From the NCBI GenBank assembly GCA_002494885.1, contig DACV01000003.1:156672-220671 (forward strand): a stretch of DNA of 64,000 nucleotides, written 5' to 3'. Each line of letters opens with the position of its first letter. Within the stretch, counting starts at the first letter, position 1. Below, one piece after another: positions 20,599 through 29,723 of the stretch. This DNA comes from Methanobacterium sp. UBA44. Lineage in GTDB: Archaea; Methanobacteriota; Methanobacteria; Methanobacteriales; Methanobacteriaceae. The notes under the pieces were generated by a model that saw only the letters and a list, made by a program, of their open reading frames with translations, ran no database searches and was not told the DNA's origin. The position numbers and the translations under genes were made by a program.

Positions 20599-21910
20599 AA
20601 TACGTGGAAAAAAGAAAAACGATAAAGATACTCCTGACCTCAGGAGTAAAAATAATAAAAAAGATGAGTCTGAGGTAAAAGATCGTCTTAAAGGCATGGT
20701 TGGTAAAGTAAAGAAGAAAGAAGAGAGTTCTAAAGAAGAACCAAAAAAACCATCTCCTGAAAGAAAAATGCCCAGACCAATGCCTAAACCTACACCTAAA
20801 GCAGGAGATAAGCCAAGATTAAGGCCTCCGGAAAAGAAACCAGAAGGTAAAAAGCCAGGAATGCCTGGAAGGGGGGGATTTGGAAGAAAACTCCCTGAAG
20901 ACGACCAAAGGACACTTATAGGTGCAGCTGTTTTCGGACTTATACTTATAATAATTGTTGGCGCAGGATATTATTTTTTAGTTTACGCACCTTACCAGAA
21001 TGAACTGGGAAATGCTAAGCAGATGAAAATTGATGAGGCAAATACCTATTTTGCAGGGGCTCTTGCATTAGACCCAAGGAAAACGCTGCTTCTAGCTGAA
21101 ATAGATGGAGCAGCTACACCTGATCAGGCACTTGCAGTTGATGTACTGGGTCCTGCAACAGAGGCTTGGAGAGAATATCAAAATCAACAAATTAACGGGA
21201 AGAAGGATGCCTATGGCAGAGTTATGATAACTTATGCTGCGTCTGGCCAAAAGAACGTAATAATAAAAGTTGCTGATGCTCAAAAACTAGTTAATGAGGC
21301 AGACGCAAGCGTTCTCTCCAACATGGAGATTAAGACACCAAATACTGTTGCCATCCCCATTATTATATCCAGATTACAGGCTGCAGGAGGTCTGATTAAT
21401 GTGGGTAACAGTGTTGATGTATATTTAATGAACGAAACAGAAACACAAAATCAAAATGAAACCAACCAGACGGAAACAGAGGTATCCAATGACACTGCAC
21501 CTAAAATAAGTGGAGCAACTGTTCTTGCAATTCTCAGAGCAAGAGACAGTGGTGTTGTAACAGCTAACAGATCACATGCTCAGGATGTTGCTATTAATCA
21601 GTTAATTCAAAGCAGTGCACGAAGTGAATCTGCTTCAAACGATGTTGAACAGCTTTTAAGAGCAGCAGCATCAAGAAACTGGGATGAAGGTGTGGTAAGT
21701 TCAACTCTAAACTCATACGGCTGGAGGTTATCAGACTTTGAAAGAACCTCAAACCTTGGAGAGCTTGATGCACAATATCTGTTATTACTTGAAGTTCCAA
21801 GAGAAGATGCTATATTCCTTATAAGGAACATGAATAACGTAATACTGACAGTTCCAACCCAACAAGCTCCTGATTGGATGATAAAAGAGCTTAGAGCCAT
21901 ATACGGATAA
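20588..21910 (+). CDS. DUF515-like single-pass membrane protein with basic N-terminal tail
   Basis: This 440-residue protein starts with about 105 residues very rich in lysine, proline and glutamate (low complexity, cytoplasmic), followed by one membrane helix near residues 112-135 (TLIGAAVFGLILIIIVGAGYYF), then a large extracytoplasmic part. I take it for the archaeal DUF515 family, known mainly from Methanobacteriales; its function is unknown. The start ATG 20588 overlaps pssA; GTG 20579 is also possible. Position after two lipid genes and before surface-protein genes suggests an envelope role. Confidence 0.75.
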   Translation: MLDKIRGKKKNDKDTPDLRSKNNKKDESEVKDRLKGMVGKVKKKEESSKEEPKKPSPERKMPRPMPKPTPKAGDKPRLRPPEKKPEGKKPGMPGRGGFGRKLPEDDQRTLIGAAVFGLILIIIVGAGYYFLVYAPYQNELGNAKQMKIDEANTYFAGALALDPRKTLLLAEIDGAATPDQALAVDVLGPATEAWREYQNQQINGKKDAYGRVMITYAASGQKNVIIKVADAQKLVNEADASVLSNMEIKTPNTVAIPIIISRLQAAGGLINVGNSVDVYLMNETETQNQNETNQTETEVSNDTAPKISGATVLAILRARDSGVVTANRSHAQDVAINQLIQSSARSESASNDVEQLLRAAASRNWDEGVVSSTLNSYGWRLSDFERTSNLGELDAQYLLLLEVPREDAIFLIRNMNNVILTVPTQQAPDWMIKELRAIYG

Positions 21911-21953
21911 AATGTATAAAGAAATGGGAACAAAATAAAAAAAGGGGATTTAG

Positions 21954-22883
21954 ATGGATCTAAATAAAATATGTATTGGAATGATGGTATTAGTGGTATT
22001 TTCAGGTGTTTTATATATAAATTCTGAAAACAACACTGCATATGGCGCAGAAACATGGATAACTCCAAGCAATGTAAGTGTGTATATGACGGATCTAGCT
22101 TCAGTAATTACTGTTAAAATAAAAAATAATAATGATCACGTCCATTACTTCAAAATAAGTCAAAAATACACAGGTACTCTAAATTCTCCAATTAGCTGGG
22201 TAATTGATTGGACCGATCCTCCAGCAGTGAAAATGGTTGATGCTGTTTCTCCTGAACTTGGAGGCGATTGGGGATGGAAAATACAACCTGGAGAAACAAA
22301 AACCGTTAAATTCAAGCTTAGAGCAGTCAGCAACTCAACACACCAACCATTGACTTTTGCTATATTAAATGATGCCTCCCAGCCAAATAATTACTGGCCA
22401 ATAATTCCAGATCCTGGACTTTACTCCTCTTGGTTCTGGCCAAATGAAATTGAAATGCTCAATACAAATTTAGATCTTCAATACTGGAGGGGCAAGTTTT
22501 GTCTTTCACTTATAAATACAGATAATCATGCAGTCTCAGGAATAATAAGAGCCCCGATTGTACCTCTTAACTCAAAATTGGTATACAGCAATCCAAAAAC
22601 AACATTTATAGACAATGAATTAATATTTGATGGAAATATTGCTGCATGGGATGTTTATTTACCTGCTGGCGGTCATAAAGGAATTACCTATATCTATGTC
22701 TGGCCTATATCTAACTCCGGCTCATCTTCAACCACAGGAACATTCTCATCTTCAGTTCCACAAACCAGTGCAGCAGAAACTCCAACAGTTCCTACTAAAG
22801 AAACAGGAGTTCCATATGGTTTGTTTGTAGTAGGTGGAATCATTGCTGCAGGCGGAGTAATTTATTCCAGGATCATGAGATAA
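21954..22883 (+). CDS. Secreted surface protein with C-terminal anchor, possible sortase substrate
   Basis: I do not recognise a family for this 309-residue protein. It has an N-terminal signal peptide (about residues 5-30), a beta-rich extracytoplasmic body with several aromatic residues, a Ser/Thr-rich stalk (about 255-280), then TKETGVPYG, a hydrophobic helix and the basic tail SRIMR. The C-terminal layout (short motif, helix, basic tail) is that of a sortase sorting signal, and a sortase gene follows 59 bp later. The motif is not a classical LPXTG. A good ribosome binding site (AGGGGAT) precedes the ATG. Confidence 0.7.
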   Translation: MDLNKICIGMMVLVVFSGVLYINSENNTAYGAETWITPSNVSVYMTDLASVITVKIKNNNDHVHYFKISQKYTGTLNSPISWVIDWTDPPAVKMVDAVSPELGGDWGWKIQPGETKTVKFKLRAVSNSTHQPLTFAILNDASQPNNYWPIIPDPGLYSSWFWPNEIEMLNTNLDLQYWRGKFCLSLINTDNHAVSGIIRAPIVPLNSKLVYSNPKTTFIDNELIFDGNIAAWDVYLPAGGHKGITYIYVWPISNSGSSSTTGTFSSSVPQTSAAETPTVPTKETGVPYGLFVVGGIIAAGGVIYSRIMR

Positions 22884-22942
22884 ATTAAGCCCAAATAACG
22901 AAGATAACTTTAATACAGTGACCTGACAATACTATATACTAC

Positions 22943-23665
22943 ATGAAATTCTCAACCTTCTTTGTTATATTAGGGCTGATAATCATCTCCCTCTATTTTT
23001 TAGTCGAAGTGAGCTACTATGCATCTGCTGAAACTGTACTGGAAAACAAAACAGATGTTCCCACTCTATTAATACCTAAAATCAATGTTAATCAGAGCAT
23101 AAACAATAAATCGATATCCTACGGCATATATCACGAACCTAAATCTTCAAAACCAGGATATGGAACCACCATACTATTCGGGCATAGAACATTCCATGGC
23201 TCTCCTTTTTTAAACCTTGATAAACTTCAAAAAGGAGATAAAATAACTTTGTCCTGGCCAGGGATAGGAAATGTGGAATATACCGTTGAGAAATCTTTCA
23301 TTGTTCCTGCATCTTATCGAATGTCTGTAGATCAGGGAAAAACTCTTTTTCTAATCACATGCTACCCCTTAGGTTCAAGCAAAGAAAGAATGATTATACA
23401 GGCAAATCAAACCAGGATGTATCCATTTCAGGCCATAAAAACAGAGGATACGTCTAAAAAGCCCTATGCATTCATATTTATTGGTTTATTTCTCACCCTA
23501 GGGCTTATATTAAACTATGCTTATCCTGTTAAAGAAGATAAGATAATATTATTTATAGCGACCATTGCCTTAACCCTGTTTCTTCTTTTTGGATATTTTT
23601 TCCCTGTTCCTGCTGATCAGGTGGAATACTACTTATCAGCTATAAACAGCTTTTTTGGAGGTTGA
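22943..23665 (+). CDS. Sortase-family cysteine transpeptidase
   Basis: Sortases cleave sorting signals of surface proteins and attach them to the wall or to each other. The 240-residue protein has an N-terminal membrane helix (about 5-22), the sortase domain with GHR (H81), LFLITCYP (C140) and R149 as the catalytic triad, then two or three C-terminal helices (about 170-230). The extra C-terminal membrane region resembles class D/E or pilin-type sortases. No ribosome binding site precedes its ATG. The end of the gene (encoding FFGG) coincides with the first GGAGGTTGA of hairpin train B. The preceding gene is the likely substrate. Confidence 0.82.
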   Translation: MKFSTFFVILGLIIISLYFLVEVSYYASAETVLENKTDVPTLLIPKINVNQSINNKSISYGIYHEPKSSKPGYGTTILFGHRTFHGSPFLNLDKLQKGDKITLSWPGIGNVEYTVEKSFIVPASYRMSVDQGKTLFLITCYPLGSSKERMIIQANQTRMYPFQAIKTEDTSKKPYAFIFIGLFLTLGLILNYAYPVKEDKIILFIATIALTLFLLFGYFFPVPADQVEYYLSAINSFFGG

Positions 23666-23785
23666 AAAAAAAATACGCAGCTTACGAAAAACGAAGTTTT
23701 TCGTGCTCTTGAAATCAAAGATTTCGAGAGTATTTTTCGAAACCTAAAAAATATTGAAACTATCGAAAATCAAAGATTTTGAGGC
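23656..23785 (+). repeat. Hairpin train B in the mptD leader
   Basis: It begins with GGAGGTTGA inside the last codons of the sortase gene. Stems are 23684-23692/23696-23704 (9 bp, loop GAA), 23706-23716/23720-23730 (11 bp with one T-G pair, loop AAA) and 23766-23771/23775-23780. The first 85 bases are almost the same as 8239-8155 on the other strand (train A), with only a few differences. It ends before the GGTGAT site of mptD. Confidence 0.85.
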
Positions 23786-23810
23786 TGATTACTGCTAAAC
23801 CGGTGATTTA

Positions 23811-24182
23811 ATGAATGTAGATGAAAAATACTTTAAAAATATCACAGATAGAGAAAGAGCAATCTTTGAAGGTGCAATTACAATGGGAGCCCTGTTTCAC
23901 CAGTTTGTAGGTACTCCTGTGAGTATTGAAAGTGCCCCTGGGCTTGAGAAATCTATAGAAAATGCAATGGAACTACAGCCATGCATAGAAAGCGTAAATA
24001 TAAAAATAAGCAAAAAAATGCTTGAAGACTCAAAAAGTAAGTTCGAATATACTGCATTAAGTGGAGAAATGATGGATATAAAGATCATTTCAAAATATGA
24101 TGATAAAAAAGCAGTTATTAGAATGAAATTTATTGAGGGGCTTAATTATCCTCTGATGTATGTTGAAGAAGCAGATAAATAG
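23811..24182 (+). CDS. mptD: Dihydroneopterin aldolase, archaeal MptD type
   Basis: MptD cleaves 7,8-dihydroneopterin to 6-hydroxymethyl-dihydropterin and glycolaldehyde in tetrahydromethanopterin synthesis. The 123-residue protein matches this small archaeal family, with the signature ERAIFEGAITMGALFHQFVG at residues 14-33, then GTPVS. The ATG has GGTGAT ahead. Its leader is hairpin train B. It stands between the sortase gene and the kor operon, separated from korD by 161 bp. Confidence 0.9.
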   Translation: MNVDEKYFKNITDRERAIFEGAITMGALFHQFVGTPVSIESAPGLEKSIENAMELQPCIESVNIKISKKMLEDSKSKFEYTALSGEMMDIKIISKYDDKKAVIRMKFIEGLNYPLMYVEEADK

Positions 24183-24343
24183 ATATTAGATGAAAATCAA
24201 TCATATTAAACGTTAATCCCTAAATACATCATATTTGTATTTAAAGAGTATAATTTGTATTAATAGACGTGCCTATTTTATATAATTAAATATACATATT
24301 CATTTAGATTACTGTTTTAATTCAAACTTATTAAAGGGATACT

Positions 24344-24550
24344 ATGATAAAAATGGATGAAGATTTATGTAAAGGGTGCAACATATGCACAGAGTTTTGC
24401 CCCCGTAAAGTTTATGAACAATCAAAAGAGCTGGATAAAAAAGGAGTGCATCTCCCGGTTCCAGTAAATGAAGAAAAATGCAAAAAATGCAATCTTTGTG
24501 CCCTCATGTGCCCGGATCAGGCTATAACTGTTGAGGGAAATGAAGAATGA
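24344..24550 (+). CDS. korD: 2-oxoglutarate:ferredoxin oxidoreductase, delta subunit
   Basis: This 68-residue ferredoxin-like subunit carries two 4Fe-4S motifs, CKGCNICTEFCP (residues 9-20) and CKKCNLCALMCP, passing electrons between ferredoxin and the KorAB core. It opens the korD-korA-korB-korC-sucC operon. In hydrogenotrophic methanogens the complex works in the synthetic direction, carboxylating succinyl-CoA to 2-oxoglutarate in the incomplete reductive citrate pathway. The start ATG has GGGAT ahead. Confidence 0.93.
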   Translation: MIKMDEDLCKGCNICTEFCPRKVYEQSKELDKKGVHLPVPVNEEKCKKCNLCALMCPDQAITVEGNEE

Positions 24551-24571
24551 TCAATGTTTGGAGATTTGGTT

Positions 24572-25702
24572 ATGAACACCACACATTTTTTTATACAGGG
24601 AAATGAAGCATGTGCAAGGGGAGCTATTAAAGCCGGCTGCAGATTCTTTGCAGGTTATCCTATAACTCCTTCTACTGAAATTGCCGAAGATATGGCGGTA
24701 TTTTTGCCACAAAAAGGCGGATCATTTATACAGATGGAAGATGAAATTTCAGCGCTCGGTGCAGTTATTGGAGCTGTTTGGGGTGGCGTGAAAGGGATGA
24801 CTGCAACATCAGGGCCTGGATTTTCCCTGATGCAGGAGCATATAGGCTATGCTGCCATGACAGAAACACCTCTGGTTATTGTAGATATGCAAAGAGGTTC
24901 TCCTTCAACCGGACAGCCCACTATGGCCTCACAAAGTGATATGATGCAGGCAAAATGGGGGTCCCACGGGGATTATGAAATAATAGCAATCTCACCTTCA
25001 TCAGTACAGGAATGTTTCGATTTTACAGCAGAAGCATTTAATCTGGCAGAAAAATACAGAGTTCCTGTAATGGTAATGGCTGATGAAATTGTAGGTCATA
25101 TGCGGGAAAAAATATATGTTCCAGATAAAGTAGACATAATAGCAAGAAAAATGCCCGATGAAGGGCCTGAAACATTTTTACCCTACAAAGCAGAGCCAGA
25201 TGGAGTTTCACCAATGCCGCCATTTGGAGCTGGTTATAAAATGCATATAACAGGACTTACACATGATGAAAGAGGTTACCCTGATGCTTCCAGTCCTGAA
25301 GCACATTCAAAACTTGTAAAAAGGCTTTGCAATAAAATAATTAAACATACGGACGAATTAACCCGGATAAAAGAACATTATACCAATGATGCAGATATCA
25401 TCGTAGTTTCTTATGGTGCACCATCTCGATCTGCAATTACTGCAGTTAAAAAAGCACGTGAGGAAGGCATTAAAGCAGGACATATTAAGTTAGAAATTGT
25501 ATGGCCATTTCCAGATGAAATAATTAGATCTGCAGCTTTACAGGCAAAACATATCATTGTTGCTGAGCTAAATCTGGGCCAAATTGTTCATGAAGTGGAA
25601 AGAGTGGCAAAATGTGATGCTGAAGTTAGTTTACTTTCAAAGATCGGTGGAGAAATGCACCAACCTGAGGAAATCTTAAAAATGATAGAAAAATGCCAGT
25701 AA
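24572..25702 (+). CDS. korA: 2-oxoglutarate:ferredoxin oxidoreductase, alpha subunit
   Basis: The alpha subunit forms the CoA- and pyrimidine-side half of the TPP enzyme. The 376-residue protein has the N-terminal ARGAIKAGCRFFAGYPITPS block (YPITPS contacts the thiamine), TATSGPGFSLM, and a C-terminal transketolase-like domain ending in the GGEMHQPEEI region. I use ATG 24572, six codons into the longest frame, because GGAGAT lies just before it. It follows korD by 21 bp. Confidence 0.94.
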   Translation: MNTTHFFIQGNEACARGAIKAGCRFFAGYPITPSTEIAEDMAVFLPQKGGSFIQMEDEISALGAVIGAVWGGVKGMTATSGPGFSLMQEHIGYAAMTETPLVIVDMQRGSPSTGQPTMASQSDMMQAKWGSHGDYEIIAISPSSVQECFDFTAEAFNLAEKYRVPVMVMADEIVGHMREKIYVPDKVDIIARKMPDEGPETFLPYKAEPDGVSPMPPFGAGYKMHITGLTHDERGYPDASSPEAHSKLVKRLCNKIIKHTDELTRIKEHYTNDADIIVVSYGAPSRSAITAVKKAREEGIKAGHIKLEIVWPFPDEIIRSAALQAKHIIVAELNLGQIVHEVERVAKCDAEVSLLSKIGGEMHQPEEILKMIEKCQ

Positions 25703-25740
25703 AGATTATTTAATCACTAATTCTTAAAGGAGATGAAGAA

Positions 25741-26613
25741 ATGAATGATAAAACGAAAGGAAATCGTTTTATGGATTATTTAAGAAGAGAAAGAATGCCC
25801 ACCATTTTTTGTGCAGGATGCGGAAATGGAATTGTTATAAACACCTTCTTTAACGCCATGGAAATGGCAGAATTAAATCTTGATAACATTACAATGGTTT
25901 CAGGAATTGGATGTTCATCAAGAATACCGGGATACATAAAATGCGATTCCCTCCACACAACACATGGAAGGCCTATTGCATTTGCAACTGGAGTTAAATT
26001 AGCAAATCCTGAAATGGATGTAGTCGTATTCAGTGGAGATGGTGATGCTGCAGCTATAGGAGGAAATCACCTTATTCATGGGGCAAGAAGGAATATAAAC
26101 CTCACTGTAATTTGTATAAATAACAGTATTTATGGAATGACTGGAGGACAGATAAGTCCAACATCTCCCAAAGGCAGTTTTGGAAGTACAGCTCCTTATG
26201 GAGCACTTGAAACACCTTTTGATTTAGCTGAACTTGTTAGTGCTGCTGGTGCAACTTACGTTGCAAGATGGACCACTGCACATCCTTTACAGCTCTCCAA
26301 TGCCATTAAAAAAGGGCTTCAAAATAAAGGGTTCTCATTTATCGAAGTTGTATCCCAGTGCCCTACTTACTTTGGCAGGAAGAACAAAATGAGGTCCCCA
26401 GTTGACATGATGAAATGGATGAAAGAGCAGAGTATTGTTAAAAGAAAAGCAGATAAGATGACTGAAGAAGAACTTGAAGGAAAGCTAATTGTAGGTGATT
26501 TTGCAGATAGAAGCAGACCTGAGTTTTCAGAATCACTTTGTGAACTGGTTAATCAAAAATGCCAGGAAGGATCACCAGAAGCTATTAAATCTGCTTATAA
26601 AATTAAATTATAA
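25741..26613 (+). CDS. korB: 2-oxoglutarate:ferredoxin oxidoreductase, beta subunit
   Basis: The beta subunit binds thiamine pyrophosphate and a 4Fe-4S cluster. The 290-residue protein shows CAGCGNG near residue 22, GIGCSSR, the TPP motif GDGDAAAIGGNHLIHGARRN with NNSIYGMTGGQ, and SQCPTYFGRKN near 220. The motifs fit the 2-oxoacid family; the operon context (korD and sucC) points to 2-oxoglutarate. A clear AAGGAGAT precedes the start. Confidence 0.94.
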   Translation: MNDKTKGNRFMDYLRRERMPTIFCAGCGNGIVINTFFNAMEMAELNLDNITMVSGIGCSSRIPGYIKCDSLHTTHGRPIAFATGVKLANPEMDVVVFSGDGDAAAIGGNHLIHGARRNINLTVICINNSIYGMTGGQISPTSPKGSFGSTAPYGALETPFDLAELVSAAGATYVARWTTAHPLQLSNAIKKGLQNKGFSFIEVVSQCPTYFGRKNKMRSPVDMMKWMKEQSIVKRKADKMTEEELEGKLIVGDFADRSRPEFSESLCELVNQKCQEGSPEAIKSAYKIKL

Positions 26614-26631
26614 ACTTTAAGAGGGGTTAAA

Positions 26632-27189
26632 TTGCGAAAAGATATAAGAATTGCCGGATTTGGAGGTCAAGGAATTATTCTTGCTGGAATTGTCATTGGA
26701 AAAGCTGCATCCCTTCATGATAACCTGTTTGCCGTTCAAACACAATCTTATGGTCCAGAAGCAAGAGGAGGGGCTTCAAGGACAGAAGTAGTTATAAGTG
26801 ACAGTGAAATAGATTATCCAAAGGTTCAACACCCAGATATATTTGTTGCAATGTCTCATGAGGCATTAATGGCTTATTTAGGTGGCCTTAAAAATGGCGG
26901 AATATTAATCGTTGACCCTGATATGATCAAGGAAGAGGAAGTACTTCCATTTGTGGAAAAACATAGTATTAATTATTTTAAAGCTCCAGCAACAAAGACA
27001 GCTGCAGAAAAAATTGGACTCAGCATAGTGGCCAACATTGTAATGATTGGAGCTATAACAAAGGCAACTGAAGTTATATCTGAAGAGGCTGCAAGAAAGG
27101 CTATAGCAGAAAGCGTTCCTCCGGGAACTGAAAAAAAGAACATTGCTGCATTCGAAGCAGGCATGGAACTTATAGATGGAGGCCATTAA
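26632..27189 (+). CDS. korC: 2-oxoglutarate:ferredoxin oxidoreductase, gamma subunit
   Basis: The 185-residue gamma subunit opens with RIAGFGGQGIILAGIVIG and has the TQSYGPEARGGASRTEV block typical of this subunit, which helps bind CoA. It starts at TTG 26632 behind GAGGGG, 18 bp after korB. Its end carries the ribosome binding site of sucC (GGAGG at 27178-27182), so translation of the two is linked. Confidence 0.93.
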   Translation: MRKDIRIAGFGGQGIILAGIVIGKAASLHDNLFAVQTQSYGPEARGGASRTEVVISDSEIDYPKVQHPDIFVAMSHEALMAYLGGLKNGGILIVDPDMIKEEEVLPFVEKHSINYFKAPATKTAAEKIGLSIVANIVMIGAITKATEVISEEAARKAIAESVPPGTEKKNIAAFEAGMELIDGGH

Positions 27190-27190
27190 A

Positions 27191-28297
27191 TTGAAATTCT
27201 TTGAATACATGGCAAAAGAGATATTCAAAAAGGAAGGTATTCCTGTACCTGAAAGTTACCTTGCAGTGAATGGGAAAGAGGCAAGTAAAGCCGTGAAAAA
27301 AATAGACAAACCAGTTGCCCTAAAATCTCAGGTTCTTGTGGGAGGTAGAGGCAAAGCTGGAGGAATTAAATTTGCAGATACTCCTAAAGATGCCAAAAAA
27401 GTTATAAAAGAGATTTTAGGCATGGAAATTAAAGGAGAAAAGGTTAATAAGGTACTTGTTGAAGAAAAAATCAACATTCAGTCAGAATTTTATATAAGCG
27501 TTGTAATGGATAGATCCGCTAAAAAACCCCTTATTATGGCAAGTACTGAAGGTGGAGTTGATATCGAAGAAGTAGCCCGAAATTCTCCCGATAAAATTAT
27601 TAAATATCACGTAAACTCTCTCGATGAGTTTATGCCCTACGAAGCTCGTGAAATAGCCCTGAAAATGGGCATTCAAAATGAAATGATTTCTAAGATGGGC
27701 GGATTTATACTTAAATTATTTGATGTATTTAAGAAGTATGATGCAACAATAGCCGAAATCAATCCACTTGTTTTAACTCCTGAAGGACTAATAGCGGCTG
27801 ATGCAAAACTTGAACTCGATGATGATGCTCTATGGAGGCATAAAGAGTTCGTAAATCTTGAAGATGCTAAAAAAGATGAATTTGCATATGTTACACTTGA
27901 TGGAGACATTGCAGTAATAGGAAACGGGGCAGGTCTCACTTTAACAGGTATGGACATGATAAATCTCTTTGGAGGAAAACCTGCTACATTCCTGGATATT
28001 GGTGGGGGTGCATCACAGCAGAACATTGCAAGAGCCATAAATCTTGTAATAAGCGAGCCCAATGTTAAAGTAATCTTTTTAAATGTCCTTGGAGGCATTA
28101 CAAGAGCTGATGACGTTGCGAATGGCGTTATAGATGTTTTAAATAGTGCTGAACGCAAAGTTCCCCTTGTTATAAGACTCACAGGAACAAATGAAGAAGC
28201 GGGACAGCGCATTTTAACTGATGCTGGTATTTCATTTGAAACTTCAATGGAAGCTGCTGCACAGAAGGCTGTTGAACTTTGTGAAGGTTTAGATTAA
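27191..28297 (+). CDS. sucC: Succinyl-CoA synthetase, beta subunit (ADP-forming type)
   Basis: SucC makes succinyl-CoA from succinate with ATP, feeding the 2-oxoglutarate synthase encoded just before it. The protein (368 residues) has an ATP-grasp domain with QVLVGGRGKAGGIKFA near residue 45, EINPLVL near 190, and the C-terminal CoA-ligase half with GNGAGLTLTGMD and DIGGGASQQNI. The ATG at 27176 lies within the korC end; TTG 27191 has GGAGG eight bases ahead and is the better start. SucD, the alpha partner, is not in the window. Confidence 0.92.
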   Translation: MKFFEYMAKEIFKKEGIPVPESYLAVNGKEASKAVKKIDKPVALKSQVLVGGRGKAGGIKFADTPKDAKKVIKEILGMEIKGEKVNKVLVEEKINIQSEFYISVVMDRSAKKPLIMASTEGGVDIEEVARNSPDKIIKYHVNSLDEFMPYEAREIALKMGIQNEMISKMGGFILKLFDVFKKYDATIAEINPLVLTPEGLIAADAKLELDDDALWRHKEFVNLEDAKKDEFAYVTLDGDIAVIGNGAGLTLTGMDMINLFGGKPATFLDIGGGASQQNIARAINLVISEPNVKVIFLNVLGGITRADDVANGVIDVLNSAERKVPLVIRLTGTNEEAGQRILTDAGISFETSMEAAAQKAVELCEGLD

Positions 28298-28342
28298 TTT
28301 TAAATTTTTCAAATTTCCCAATTTTCTTCATAAAACCTTTTA

Positions 28343-29528
28343 GGGTCCTAGATCTTTTAGGATTCTGAAAGTCTTTGTAAGGCTGATTTAGAGTTATAAC
28401 CTAGCATGGCTATGAGTCCTGCTAGAAATACAGTTAGTATGGTGGTTCTTTTCGCTGACTCGGGTGTATACTTGTGTATTTTTCTTAAACTTAATCCGGA
28501 TTTACATAATTTGAAAAAATCTCTCAAAAATTCATAGAATTTTTGGAGCGCAAAAATTCCATTTTTGCTAGCTTCTATTTTTCCACGAATAGGTTTGTAG
28601 TATTTCCAGTTATTTATTTTTTCAAATAATACTCTTTTTAATATTTTATATATCTTTTTGGCCTTTGTTTCAGCTTTTTTTATCCTTAAATACTTGTAGA
28701 GGATAGGTTAATTTGTCATCTAGTTTTTTTATTTTGAAATTATCCTTTGGAAAAATTAAAGGAACAATCTGGTACTTGGAAATGCCTATTTGATAGTTTC
28801 GATAACTGTAATATCCCTTATCAAATATTATTATGTCTTTTTTTCGGATTATTCTTCTTTTACGTAGGTTTTCCATTACTTCTCTGAAAATTTTAGAATC
28901 GTGTGGGGCTCCAGAATGGATTAAAATAGCAACAGGCATTGCAGATCCATATTCAATCACTACTGTTGCTTTAAATCCAATGTAAAAACCATAAGAGGAT
29001 GAATAACTCCATTTCAAGTCTAGTTTATTAAGGTGATCTTTAGAGCGATGTTTACGTTTTATATTGTAATCTAATTCTATTGGTGTGGCATCCACTATAA
29101 ATGTGCGTTTACCACGTTTTTTTAATGGTTTAATTGTCATTAATATGCTGTTTACTATTTTAATATACGATTCAGCTTTAAATCTTGATGAAAATTCTGA
29201 AACTTGAAGCGCATCAGGAACATCAGATATTTCAAAAAATTTTCTCAACTTTTTATCTCTTTTTAACTCCCGAACAACAAAATCAAGACTTATATCAAAG
29301 AACATAGATGTAAAAATGATTTTAATAGATAAAATCATCATATTAACATTCTTAACACCTTTAGACACCATTATTGTCTTTGATTTCCTGGAACCAATAA
29401 TATTAAATATTTCTTCTAACAAAATGTAATTCAGGTCTTCTTTACTGATATTTAAATGGTGCTTCATTTTTATCTCCAAATAAAATTATGTAAGCGCTAA
29501 TATTTAAATATAATGGTTTAGAAGACCC
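28343..29528 (-). mobile_element. Insertion sequence with a DDE transposase
   Basis: The element consists of one transposase gene between short non-coding flanks. Possible ends are GGGTC at 28343-28347 and its inverse GACCC at 29524-29528, but similarity beyond five or six bases is poor and no target duplication is apparent. Boundaries are therefore tentative. It sits between sucC and the accessory block at 29.7-39 kb. Confidence 0.6.
28357..29467 (-). pseudogene. IS4/IS5-type DDE transposase interrupted by a frameshift
   Basis: The first part (from ATG 29467, behind GGAGAT) holds two acidic residues of the DDE triad: FIVDATPIELDY and IIIFDKGYYSY. It stops at 28670. The rest continues in another frame from about 28668 down to the stop at 28357, beginning AETKAKKIYKIL and including RGKIEASKNGIFALQKFYEF, where the third acidic residue is expected, then a hydrophobic C-terminus. 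The shift falls on a run of seven A; six A would restore the frame. Either a mutation, programmed slippage or a sequencing error is possible. Without the shift the product lacks the catalytic glutamate. Confidence 0.8.
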
Positions 29529-29723
29529 ATTACTATACTATTCTAATATAAAAAATGTATTTTAAAAAAGCAACATAGAATTACTCATAAAAACAAGAAA
29601 AAACAAAATCAAAATGATTTTTCAAGTGAAAAAAAATCTAAGGGGCTATATTATTATATTTCAGGAATGTAAAAAACCGCCATTAGTATAACTAGAATAG
29701 TAAAAATAATTTATCTGATATGA
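29468..29723. other. Intergenic stretch next to the insertion sequence
   Basis: AT-rich, with no open frame or recognised RNA gene. Confidence 0.4.
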
